This document shows positions 49,042 to 56,747 of a stretch of DNA of 64,000 bases, in pieces (positions within the stretch are counted from its first letter, which is position 1; each line of letters starts with the position of its first letter). Both the position numbers and the translations under genes were made by a program. The DNA comes from Nocardioides aromaticivorans (GTDB lineage: Bacteria > Actinomycetota > Actinomycetes > Propionibacteriales > Nocardioidaceae). The notes under the pieces are model-generated. The model saw nothing but the letters and a program-made list of their open reading frames with translations, made no database searches and was not told the origin of the DNA. The stretch lies in contig NZ_JACBZM010000001.1 in assembly GCF_013408525.1 (NCBI RefSeq), forward strand, positions 1,612,001 to 1,676,000. Direction: 5' to 3'.

Positions 49042-50229
49042 ATGCCGCACAGGCCCGTACCGACGGACACCGGAAACCTCTACTCGCGCTCGGCGATCCT
49101 GCATCCCTATCCCCACTACCAGCGCCTGCGCTCGCTGGGCCCCGTGGTCTGGCTCCAGCGACACAAGGTGTACGCACTCCCCCGCTACGCCGAGTGCAAG
49201 ACCGTCCTGCTCGACGACACGACCTTCGTGTCGGGCCGGGGCGTGGGGCTCAACCCGATCTCGAACCGCTTCTCGCGCGGCACGACCCTGAACAGCGACG
49301 GCGCCGAGCACGCCGAGCGGCGCAGCCTCGTGGCGCACCGGCTCACCCCCCGTGCCCTCCGGGCGCTGCAGGAGCAGGTCGACGAGCAGGCCGGGCTCGT
49401 CGTCGCCGACGCCGTCCAGCGCCGGCACGTGGACGGCGTCGAGGAGCTGGCGATGGCGCTGCCCATGTCGATCGTCCCCGACCTGATCGGGTGGCCGGAG
49501 GAGGGCAGGGACCGCCTCCTGGCGTGGGGTGCCGCAACCTTCGACGCGCTGGGCCCGATCAACGGGCAGTCGGTCCGCAGCATCCAGCCGACCCTGCAGA
49601 TGCTGCGCTACGCACGCACCGTCGCCCAGCAGCGCACCCTGCAGGAAGGCAGCCTCGGGGCGGACCTCCTGAAGGCCGTCGACGAAGGGCGCCTGGACGC
49701 ATCCGGCTGCCCCAAGCTGCTGGTCGACTACCTGGCACCGTCGATCGACACCACCCTCAGCGCCATCGCCAGCGCGCTGTACCTGTTCGCGCAGCACCCC
49801 GACCAGTGGCAGGCCCTGCGTGCCGACCGCGGCCTGCTGTCGAACGCGATCAACGAGGTCGTCCGGCTGGAGTCGCCGCTGCGGGCCTTCGGCCGCCAGC
49901 TCGCCGAGGACACCTCCCTCGCCGGCACCGACCTGCCCGCGGGCAGCCGGGTCCTCGTCATGTACGCCTCTGCCAACCGGGACGAGTCGGCGTGGACCGA
50001 TCCGGCAACGTTCGACATCACCCGCGAAGCGAGCCACCAGCTCGGGTTCGGCCACGGCACGCACGGATGCGCCGGGCAGGGCCTGGCCCGGCTGGAGATC
50101 CGGTCCATCCTCGGGCACCTGCTCGACCGGGTGGAGCAGATCCGGCTCACCGGAGAGCCGACCTGGGCCGTCAACAACATCATCCACCGCCTCGAGCACC
50201 TCCCGCTCGAGCTGATCCCCGCAGGGTGA
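49042..50229 (+). CDS. Cytochrome P450 (395 aa)
   Basis: The haem loop FGHGTHGCAG gives Cys343, and the ExxR motif is EVVR (272-275). The I-helix reads LAPSIDTT (231-238): Asp-Thr is kept but Ser replaces the usual glycine, a pattern I associate with aromatic O-demethylase P450s such as GcoA/CYP199, from memory only. I chose the ATG at 49042, with GGAGGAGAG upstream, over an in-frame ATG at 49000. The operon supplies its own ferredoxin and reductase (class I system). Confidence 0.9.
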   Translation: MPHRPVPTDTGNLYSRSAILHPYPHYQRLRSLGPVVWLQRHKVYALPRYAECKTVLLDDTTFVSGRGVGLNPISNRFSRGTTLNSDGAEHAERRSLVAHRLTPRALRALQEQVDEQAGLVVADAVQRRHVDGVEELAMALPMSIVPDLIGWPEEGRDRLLAWGAATFDALGPINGQSVRSIQPTLQMLRYARTVAQQRTLQEGSLGADLLKAVDEGRLDASGCPKLLVDYLAPSIDTTLSAIASALYLFAQHPDQWQALRADRGLLSNAINEVVRLESPLRAFGRQLAEDTSLAGTDLPAGSRVLVMYASANRDESAWTDPATFDITREASHQLGFGHGTHGCAGQGLARLEIRSILGHLLDRVEQIRLTGEPTWAVNNIIHRLEHLPLELIPAG

Positions 50230-50234
50230 CCACC

Positions 50235-50432
50235 ATGAGGATCCACGTCGAGTACGACCGGTGCGAGGGCCACGGCCTCTGCGCCGAACAGGCACCGCAG
50301 CTCTTCAGCCTCGATGACGACGCCGAGCTGACCTATCACGCAGAGGGTTCCGACGTCCCCGCTGACCAGCAGGCGCCAGCGCGAGCGGCCATCGCGTCGT
50401 GCCCGGTCGCCGCGCTGCGGGAGACCTCGTGA
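50235..50432 (+). CDS. [3Fe-4S]-type ferredoxin, P450 partner (65 aa)
   Basis: A short acidic ferredoxin with DRCEGHGLC near the N-terminus and ASCPVAAL near the C-terminus. Three cysteines in the CxxxxxC...CP arrangement fit a [3Fe-4S] cluster, the usual partner for actinobacterial P450s. AGGGTG precedes the ATG at 50235; a GTG at 50226 overlapping the P450 stop is an alternative. Its last bases overlap the reductase start (GTGA, 50429-50432). Confidence 0.9.
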   Translation: MRIHVEYDRCEGHGLCAEQAPQLFSLDDDAELTYHAEGSDVPADQQAPARAAIASCPVAALRETS

Positions 50433-51595
50433 CTCGGCCCGGAGCCGTGGTGATCGTCGGCGAGTCGATCGCCGGCCTGACCGCCGCTCGCGAGCTCCGC
50501 GCCCAGGGGTACGACGGGACCGTGACCATCATCGGGAGCGAGCCCGAGGGCGCGTATGCACGGCCGCCGCTGTCCAAGGCCGTGTTGAAGGACGCTTCAG
50601 GCGAGACCGGGCTCTCCTACCCGTGCGCGGACCTCGACCTCCGGCACGTCCGCTCCCCCGCCGTCGCACTGGACGCCCCCGGCCGGGTCGTGACGACCGA
50701 CGACGGACGAGCCGTGCCGTACGACGCCCTGCTCGTCGCGACCGGCGCGACGGCGCGACGACTGGCGACCCCGGACCAGCGCGGCGAGCTCGTGCTGCGC
50801 ACCCTCGCGGACGCACGCGCGATCCGGGAACGGATGGACCACGCTGCGTCGGTCATCGTCATCGGCGCCGGCTTCCTCGGCATGGAGGTGGCCAGCGCGG
50901 CCGCCGCGAGGGGACTGGACGTCACCGTCATCGACACCGAGCCCCCGCTGCGCCGGCTGCTCGGCTCGTACCTCTCGGACCGCCTTGCGGCCCACGCGGC
51001 GGCCCGAGGAGTCCGGACCCGCCAGGTCTCCGGCCCCGTCGAGCTTGCCGGAACCCCGGTCCGCGGGGTGACACTGCCGGACGGGGACACGCTGACGGCG
51101 GACCTCGTCGTCACGTGCGCCGGCGACCTCCCCGCGGTCGGATGGCTGTCCGGCACTCCGCTGGCAGATCCTGCGGGCATCGCGATCGACGAGCGCTGCT
51201 CGACCTCGGTGCCCGGCGTGTTCGCCGCGGGAGACGTCGCCCGCCTCAGCCCCTCCGCGGGCTGCAGCGGCAGCCGCGCGCCGTTCTGGTCCAATGCGGT
51301 CGCGCAGGGCAAGGTCGCCGCTGCCTCCATGCTCGGGCAGGACAGCCCGCTGCGGCCGACCGACGACTACTTCTGGACGGAGATCCTCGGGCTCTCCATC
51401 AAGGTCGCCGGCCCTCTTCCGCTCACCGGTGCGCCCGCGTCGGTGGACGGGGACGTCCAGGCGGGCGACGCCATCCTGCGCTGGGACCGACCCGGACAGC
51501 GGACGACCGCCGTCGCCTTCGGCCGCAAGGTGCCGGTCGGCCGGCTCCGCGCCCTCGCCCGCGACAGCGCTTCGAGCCACAAGGAGAAGTCATGA
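50429..51595 (+). CDS. NAD(P)H ferredoxin reductase, FAD pyridine-nucleotide type (388 aa)
   Basis: A putidaredoxin-reductase-like flavoprotein with GAVVIVGESIAGLTAAREL (FAD motif; Glu-Ser replace the usual Gly-Gly/Ala), YARPPLSKAVL and a second motif VIVIGAGFLGMEVASAA. Near the C-terminus, GVFAAGDVARL binds FAD. The GTG start overlaps the ferredoxin stop. It should reduce the adjacent ferredoxin for the P450. Confidence 0.9.
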   Translation: MTRPGAVVIVGESIAGLTAARELRAQGYDGTVTIIGSEPEGAYARPPLSKAVLKDASGETGLSYPCADLDLRHVRSPAVALDAPGRVVTTDDGRAVPYDALLVATGATARRLATPDQRGELVLRTLADARAIRERMDHAASVIVIGAGFLGMEVASAAAARGLDVTVIDTEPPLRRLLGSYLSDRLAAHAAARGVRTRQVSGPVELAGTPVRGVTLPDGDTLTADLVVTCAGDLPAVGWLSGTPLADPAGIAIDERCSTSVPGVFAAGDVARLSPSAGCSGSRAPFWSNAVAQGKVAAASMLGQDSPLRPTDDYFWTEILGLSIKVAGPLPLTGAPASVDGDVQAGDAILRWDRPGQRTTAVAFGRKVPVGRLRALARDSASSHKEKS

Positions 51596-51942
51596 ACACC
51601 ACGGCCGTCCTCACCGCCCTCCTCGCGGTGCCCTTCACTGCCATCGGCGCCGCGAAGCTCGCCGCCGTCCCGTCGATGCGGGCCCGAGCCGCACACGTCG
51701 GTCTCGGCGTCGACGCGTACCGGGCCATCGGTGCGCTGGAGCTCGCCGGCGCGGCGGGACTGGTCGCCGGGGCCGCGGTTCCTCTGCTCCGCATCCTCGC
51801 CGCCCTCGGCCTCCTGCTCCTGCTGGTCGGAGCGGTGGTCGCCCACCTGCGCGTGAAGGACGGGCCGAAGGAGATGGCTCCCGCCCTCGTGCTCGGAGCC
51901 CTGGCGGCCGCGCTCCTCGTCCTGAGCGTCCTCAACTACTGA
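51592..51942 (+). CDS. DoxX-like four-helix membrane protein (116 aa)
   Basis: Four hydrophobic helices span most of the protein. FTAIGAAKLAAVP in the first resembles the GxxKL motif of DoxX-family proteins. AAGGAGAAG precedes the ATG, which overlaps the reductase stop (ATGA). It ends the P450 operon. DoxX-like proteins are linked to quinone or thiol redox chemistry in some bacteria. The role here is unknown. Confidence 0.78.
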   Translation: MNTTAVLTALLAVPFTAIGAAKLAAVPSMRARAAHVGLGVDAYRAIGALELAGAAGLVAGAAVPLLRILAALGLLLLLVGAVVAHLRVKDGPKEMAPALVLGALAAALLVLSVLNY

Positions 51943-51955
51943 TCAGGGCGGGGCG

Positions 51956-52900
51956 TCAGTAGTACCAGGGGTACGGCGACCAGTCCGGCTCCCGCTTCTC
52001 CAGGAACTGGTCCCGCCCCTCCTGCGCCTCGTCCGTCATGTAGGCCAGCCGGGTGGTCTCGCCGGCGAACAGCTGCTGGCCGACGAGGCCGTCGTCGAGC
52101 AGGTTGAAGGAGTACTTGAGCATCCGCTGCGCGGTCGGGCTCTTGCCGTTGATCAGGCGGCCCCACTCGAGCGCGGTGGCCTCGAGCTCGGCGTGGGGCA
52201 CCGAGCGGTTGGCCGCACCCATGCGGACGGCGTCGTCGGCGTCGTACGTCTGACCGAGGAAGAAGATCTCGCGGGCGAACTTCTGGCCGACCTGACGGGC
52301 GAGGTACGCCGAGCCGTAGCCGCCGTCGAAGGAGCCCACGTCCGCGTCGGTCTGCTTGAAGCGGGCGTGCTCCTTCGAGGCGAGGGCGAGGTCGCAGGTG
52401 ACGAAGAGGCTGTGGCCGCCGCCGGCCGCCCACCCCGGTACGACGCACAGCACGACCTTCGGCATGAACCGGATCAGCCGCTGGCACTCCAGGATGTGCA
52501 GCCGCGCGAGCTTCGCCTTGTCGATCGCGCTCGGCTCCTCGGCGCCGGTGTCGCCGGAGCCGATCTCCTTGTCCTCGTACTGGTAGCCGGCCCGGCCGCG
52601 GATGCGCTGGTCGCCGCCGGTACAGAAGGCCCACTTGCCGTTCTTGGCGCTCGGGCCGTTGCCGGTGAGGATCACGCAGCCGACGTCGGCGGACTGGCGC
52701 GCGTGCTCGAGGGTGCGCAGCAGCTCGTCGACGGTGTGCGGCCGGAAGGCGTTGAGCACGTCAGGCCGGTCGAACGCGATCCGGACGGTGCCGTGCGCGC
52801 GCGCCCGGTGGTAGGTCAGGTCGGTCAGGTCCTCGAACCCGGGGACCTCCACCCACTGGGTGGGGTCGAACGTCTCGCTCACGCCCTCGATCGCACTCAT
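51956..52900 (-). CDS. menB: 1,4-dihydroxy-2-naphthoyl-CoA synthase
   Basis: A 314-residue crotonase, the same length as the mycobacterial MenB and very similar to it as I remember that sequence. The MenB-specific AFCTGGDQRIRG loop, CVVPGWAAGGGHSLFVTCDL and FKQTDADVGSFDGGYGSAYL are all present, and the C-terminus ends DWSPYPWYY. It closes the second ring in menaquinone synthesis. It begins the core-genome side of the window. The MerR gene is divergent from it. Confidence 0.95.
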   Translation of the reverse strand: MSAIEGVSETFDPTQWVEVPGFEDLTDLTYHRARAHGTVRIAFDRPDVLNAFRPHTVDELLRTLEHARQSADVGCVILTGNGPSAKNGKWAFCTGGDQRIRGRAGYQYEDKEIGSGDTGAEEPSAIDKAKLARLHILECQRLIRFMPKVVLCVVPGWAAGGGHSLFVTCDLALASKEHARFKQTDADVGSFDGGYGSAYLARQVGQKFAREIFFLGQTYDADDAVRMGAANRSVPHAELEATALEWGRLINGKSPTAQRMLKYSFNLLDDGLVGQQLFAGETTRLAYMTDEAQEGRDQFLEKREPDWSPYPWYY

Positions 52901-52933
52901 GGACCGAACGCTAGCGGCTGCCGAGATCGAGCC

Positions 52934-52965
52934 TTGACCTTGACCCCAGGGGCAAGGTCTACCGT
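52934..52965 (+). promoter_or_regulatory. MerR-type promoter with 20-bp spacer and internal dyad
   Basis: A -35 TTGACC (52934-52939) and a -10 TACCGT (52960-52965) are 20 bases apart, the long spacing typical of MerR targets. A dyad CCTTGACCC / GGGGCAAGG fills the spacer (within 52937-52958). The GTG start at 52973 is 7 bases after the -10, so the mRNA is probably leaderless. Confidence 0.65.
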
Positions 52966-52972
52966 CGTACGC

Positions 52973-53365
52973 GTGCTCATCAAGGACCTCGCCGAGCAGG
53001 CCGGCGTCAGCGTCAAGGCGGTGCGCTACTACGAGTCGCGCGGCCTGATCACGCCCGACCGGGCGCCCAACGGCTACCGCGAGTACGACGCCGCCGACGT
53101 CCTCGTCGTCCGGGAGATCCGCGCGCTGCTCTCCCTGGGGCTGACCGCCGACGAGACGGTGCCCTTCGTCGAGTGCCTCCGCGCGGGCAACGACCGCGCG
53201 GACGTCTGCCCGGCGTCCCTCGACGCCTACCGGCTGCGCATCGCCGAGATCGACCAGCGCATCGAGGAGCTGCGCCGGCTGCGCGGCGAGCTGTCCGGGC
53301 TGCTGCACGACGCCGAGAGCTACACCCCCGACACCACCGAACCCGACACCCAGGAGACGAGATGA
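52973..53365 (+). CDS. MerR-family regulator (130 aa)
   Basis: An N-terminal MerR winged helix (IKDLAEQAGVSVKAVRYYESRGLI, then NGYREYDAADV), a dimerisation helix and a short C-terminal end. Cys in FVECLRAG and DVCPASL lie near the effector end and may sense thiol or oxidative stress. The GTG start fits the leaderless promoter. The stop overlaps the thioredoxin ATG (ATGA), so the thioredoxin is the evident target. Confidence 0.88.
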   Translation: MLIKDLAEQAGVSVKAVRYYESRGLITPDRAPNGYREYDAADVLVVREIRALLSLGLTADETVPFVECLRAGNDRADVCPASLDAYRLRIAEIDQRIEELRRLRGELSGLLHDAESYTPDTTEPDTQETR

Positions 53366-53688
53366 CCCTGCAGGAGATCACCGACGCCGACTTCGAGCAC
53401 GAGGTGCTCGCGTCCGACCAGCCGGTGCTGGTGGAGTTCTGGGCGCAGTGGTGCGGTCCGTGCCACCAGGTCGCGCCCGTGCTCGCGAGCATCGCCGACG
53501 AGCGCGCCGGAGCGCTACGCGTCGTGAAGCTGAACAGCGACGAGAACCCCGTCACCTCGGCCCGCTACCGCGTCATGGGGTTGCCGACGATGATCGTCTT
53601 CCGCGACGGCGAGCCCGTGCACGAGCTGCGCGGCGCACGCCCGAAGGCGGCGCTGGACCGGGAGATCGACCACGCGCTGGCGGTCTGA
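53362..53688 (+). CDS. Thioredoxin (108 aa)
   Basis: Classical thioredoxin with the active site WCGPC (Cys31 and Cys34), VEFWAQ before it, the cis-proline motif GLPTMIVF and normal length. It is translationally coupled to the MerR regulator and likely induced by it under thiol stress. A 6-base hairpin follows. Confidence 0.93.
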   Translation: MTLQEITDADFEHEVLASDQPVLVEFWAQWCGPCHQVAPVLASIADERAGALRVVKLNSDENPVTSARYRVMGLPTMIVFRDGEPVHELRGARPKAALDREIDHALAV

Positions 53689-53693
53689 GGCCG

Positions 53694-53714
53694 GGCGCTC
53701 GCTGGAATAGCGCC
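53694..53714. terminator. Short hairpin after thioredoxin
   Basis: GGCGCT (53694-53699) pairs with AGCGCC (53709-53714) around a 9-base loop, 6 bases after the thioredoxin stop. It is short, and no T-tract follows. Confidence 0.4.
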
Positions 53715-53738
53715 GATCCGCGTGGTCTTGTGGAGGTC

Positions 53739-54188
53739 ATGGCACTTCAAGGTGAGTACGAGCCGAGCAGTCAGAAGTGGGTCCGCGACCAGGTCGCGGC
53801 GTACGAGGCCTCCGGCGGCCGGGAGGCGAACACCCTCCAGGGCGGCAAGGACCCGATCGTCGTGATCACGAGCGTCGGCGCGAAGTCCGGCAAGCTCCGC
53901 AAGAACCCCGTCATGCGGGTCGAGAAGGACGGCGTGTACGTCGCGATCGCGTCCAAGGGCGGCGCGCCGGACAACCCGAGCTGGTACGCCAACTTCGTGG
54001 AGCACCCCGTCGTCGACCTGCAGGACGGACCGGAGCCCAAGCCCTACCGGGCGCGGATCGCCGAGGGCGACGAGCGGAACAAGTGGTGGGCGCACGCCGT
54101 CGCGACCTGGCCGACCTATGCGTCGTACCAGGAGAAGACGGACCGGGAGATCCCGGTGTTCGTGCTGGAGCCGGTCGAGGCGGCCTGA
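53739..54188 (+). CDS. Ddn-like F420-dependent nitroreductase-family protein (149 aa)
   Basis: The split beta-barrel deazaflavin (F420) family shows as ITSVGAKSGKLRKNPVMRVE, followed by SKGGAPDNPSWYANFVEHPVVDLQ, close to mycobacterial Ddn. GGAGG precedes the ATG. Enzymes of this family reduce quinones or other acceptors with F420H2. It is monocistronic and ends 21 bases from the convergent ACT-domain gene. Confidence 0.88.
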   Translation: MALQGEYEPSSQKWVRDQVAAYEASGGREANTLQGGKDPIVVITSVGAKSGKLRKNPVMRVEKDGVYVAIASKGGAPDNPSWYANFVEHPVVDLQDGPEPKPYRARIAEGDERNKWWAHAVATWPTYASYQEKTDREIPVFVLEPVEAA

Positions 54189-54209
54189 GCCAGCAGTCGG
54201 CGCGGCGGG

Positions 54210-54818
54210 TCAGCTGTTCGCGATCGTCACGGCGAGGCCACACAGGTGGCCGAGCCGGGCGATCTCGGAGTCGGCGTAGTCGGGCCCGCCGCGGCGGCCG
54301 ATGACGACGATCTCATTGCCGTCGAGGCGGCTCGCCGCGAACAACGTGACCTCGTCGTCGGGCGACTCGAGCCGGGTCGGGCTCTCGATCTCCACGAACT
54401 CGAACTCCTCGGGCGCGGCGCTCGTGCCGTAGACGACGCCCTTCGCGCGGTGCACGCGCGCGGCCCAGTCGACGCGGAAGGTCGCGGGCAGCAGGTCGAC
54501 CAGCTTGTCGAAGGCCTGCGCGGGCGACGCGGTGAGCTCCTCGACCGCCTCCAGGTCCATGACCAGGTTGCCGCCCGCGGGGTAGCGGCTGATCCACAGC
54601 ACCTCGACCCCGTCGAGCGCGCTGCACGCCGAGACCACCGAGTCCGGCATCATCCCGTGCGCGACCTCGAGCAGCACGTCGTCGACGGCCGTGCCGTCGT
54701 CGCGCTTCTCGACGATCTCGATCGCCTCGATGTCGCCGCCCGCCATACCGATGGCCGTCGCGACGCGACCCAGCGAACCGGGGACGTCGGGCAGCAGCAC
54801 TCGCAGCAGGAACGGCAT
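54210..54818 (-). CDS. ACT-domain regulatory protein (202 aa)
   Basis: The N-terminal ACT domain is plain: LLRVLLPDVPGSLGRVATAIGMAGGDIEAIEI. The second half (SPTRLESPDDEVTLFAASR and IVVIGRRGGPDYADSEIARL) resembles a short GAF-like or unclassified domain. I take the ATG at 54818 because the ACT fold starts there. It may bind an amino acid and regulate an unknown partner. Its neighbours give no clue. Confidence 0.8.
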   Translation of the reverse strand: MPFLLRVLLPDVPGSLGRVATAIGMAGGDIEAIEIVEKRDDGTAVDDVLLEVAHGMMPDSVVSACSALDGVEVLWISRYPAGGNLVMDLEAVEELTASPAQAFDKLVDLLPATFRVDWAARVHRAKGVVYGTSAAPEEFEFVEIESPTRLESPDDEVTLFAASRLDGNEIVVIGRRGGPDYADSEIARLGHLCGLAVTIANS

Positions 54819-54890
54819 GACCTCGACCCTAACCCGCGTGCGTTTCGTGATCGTTGCGCGCCCACGCGTTGGGCGTGCCGGGGCGGTACC

Positions 54891-54939
54891 CACACCTCGG
54901 TGGAGAAACCCTCACACCTCGGCGGAGAAAACCGCACAC
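54891..54939. repeat. 22-bp direct repeat, two copies and a partial third
   Basis: Copies start at 54891 and 54913 with the pattern CACACCTCGG(T/C)GGAGAAA, and CACAC recurs at 54935. The repeat lies between the ACT-domain gene start and the recD stop. The rest of 54819-54947 shows no gene. Confidence 0.7.
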
Positions 54940-54947
54940 TTCGCGCC

Positions 54948-56747
54948 TCACGAGAGTCGCTGGCGGAGGCCGGTGGCGCGCTGGGCGGTGGTGTCCACGG
55001 CGGCGCGTACGGCGGCCTCCGAGCCGACCACGACGACACGCTCCTTCGCACGGGTGACCGCCGTGTAGAAGAGCTCGCGGGTGAGCAGGCGCGAGTCGGC
55101 GTCGGGCAGCAGGACCACGACCTCGTCGGCCTGGCTGCCCTGGCTCTTGTGGATGGTCATCGCGTGCATGGTCTCGATCGCGCCGAGGCGGGCCGGGGCG
55201 AACGGGCGGGGCGCGCCGGCGCCGGCGATCCAGGCGCGGGGACGGCCGGAGGCGTCCGGGACGACCACGCCGGTCTCGCCGTTGTAGACGTCGAGGGCGT
55301 AGTCGTTGGAGGTGACGAGGAGCGGGCGGCCGGGGTACCAGGCCGAGCCCAGCGGCGCGCCGAGCTCGGCGGCGAGCCACTGCTCGGCGTGGCGGTTCCA
55401 CACCTGCACGCCGTAGGGACCCTCGCGGTGGGCGCAGAGCAGGCGGAAGCGCTCGAGGGCGGCGATCGCGGCGGCCGGTCCGGCGTCGACCGCGGCGGTG
55501 CGGACGTCGAGGGCGGCGGTCGTGATCCGGGCGCGCAGCGCGGTGACGGGGTCGTCGGTCTCGACGTACTCGACCTCGCCCGTGCCCGCCCGCAGCGCCG
55601 CGAGGACGCCGTCGGCCGCGTCGGGTCCGTCGTCGCGCAGCGCGAGCGCGAGCGCCTTGATCTGCTCGGTGGAGCGGTGGTTCTCGGTGAGGGCGACGAC
55701 CGGTGAGTCCGGGTGCCCGGCGAAGCCGGCGACCAGGTCGGACAGCACTGCGCCGGCGCCGACCGAGGTCAGCTGGCGCGGGTCGCCGACGAGCACCAGC
55801 CGGCTCTCCGGCCGCACCGCCTCCAGCAGCCGGGCCATCATCGTCAGGTCGACCATCGACGCCTCGTCGACCACGATCAGGTCGTGCTTGAGCCGGTTGG
55901 ACCGGTTGTGCGCGAAGCGGGTCGTGTTGTCGGGCCGCCAGCCGAGCAGCCGGTGCAAGGTCATCGAGTCCGGCGTCGCGACCTGCCCGGGCCCGTCGCC
56001 CAGCGCACCCAGGGCCGCCAGCTCCTCCGCCACGGCCTCCTGCAGGCGGGTCGCCGCCTTGCCGGTCGGCGCGGCGAGCGCGATCGACATCCGCCGCTCG
56101 TGGAGGGGCGCGAACTGGTCGGCCAGCGCCAGCACCACCCGCGCCACCGTCGTGGTCTTGCCGGTGCCGGGACCGCCGGTGAGCACGGTCGTCCGGTGCC
56201 GCGCCGCGTGTACGACGGCCGCGGACTGCTCCGCGCTCAGGTGCTCCCCCGACACCCGCTCCAGCGTGGTGGCCAGCACCGCCTCGTCGACCTGCGGCGG
56301 CCCGAGCGCGGTGCGAGCCCGGAGGTCGTCGGCGACCTGCCGCTCCAGGCGGTGGTAGCGGTCGAGGTAGACGAGGCCGAGCTCGTGGTGGACCACGCCG
56401 GCCGCGACGAGGGGCGAGGCCGCGAGCGCCGCCGCCCACTCCGCCGGGTCGGGCCAGGCAAGGGCGTCCCGTGACGGTCGCTGCCCGACCTCCTCGACGA
56501 CCTGGCTGAGGTCGGGCAGCGCCTCGAGGTCGAGCCCGACCGAGCCGCCGCGCACCGACCGCACCGCCAGCGCCACGGCCAGCCGGACGCGGTCGTCGTC
56601 CTCGCCGCCCAGCGCGGCGACCCGCTCGGCGACACGGACGTCGGCGGCGTCGACCACCCCCGCGGCGTTGAAGGCGGCGAGCAGCCCGTCGGCCCCGCGG
56701 GCGACCCGCGGGTCGTGCGGCGAGGTGGCCTCGAAGAGATCGGTCAC
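54948..56747 (-). CDS. recD: Exodeoxyribonuclease V subunit alpha
   Basis: A 599-residue superfamily 1B helicase. Walker A is GGPGTGKTTT (191-200), DEASMVD is motif II, LVGDPRQLTSVGAG is motif III and the C-terminal TIHKSQGSQADEV and YTAVTRAKERV are motifs V-VI. Start is GTG at 56747, overlapping the recB stop (GTGA). It is the fast 5'-3' motor of the RecBCD recombination nuclease, and about the same size as E. coli RecD. Confidence 0.93.
   Translation of the reverse strand: MTDLFEATSPHDPRVARGADGLLAAFNAAGVVDAADVRVAERVAALGGEDDDRVRLAVALAVRSVRGGSVGLDLEALPDLSQVVEEVGQRPSRDALAWPDPAEWAAALAASPLVAAGVVHHELGLVYLDRYHRLERQVADDLRARTALGPPQVDEAVLATTLERVSGEHLSAEQSAAVVHAARHRTTVLTGGPGTGKTTTVARVVLALADQFAPLHERRMSIALAAPTGKAATRLQEAVAEELAALGALGDGPGQVATPDSMTLHRLLGWRPDNTTRFAHNRSNRLKHDLIVVDEASMVDLTMMARLLEAVRPESRLVLVGDPRQLTSVGAGAVLSDLVAGFAGHPDSPVVALTENHRSTEQIKALALALRDDGPDAADGVLAALRAGTGEVEYVETDDPVTALRARITTAALDVRTAAVDAGPAAAIAALERFRLLCAHREGPYGVQVWNRHAEQWLAAELGAPLGSAWYPGRPLLVTSNDYALDVYNGETGVVVPDASGRPRAWIAGAGAPRPFAPARLGAIETMHAMTIHKSQGSQADEVVVLLPDADSRLLTRELFYTAVTRAKERVVVVGSEAAVRAAVDTTAQRATGLRQRLS

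Noticed and set aside
54891..54939. A CRISPR-like array in the short direct repeats.
   Set aside because: Copies are contiguous with no spacers, only two are complete, and no cas genes are present.
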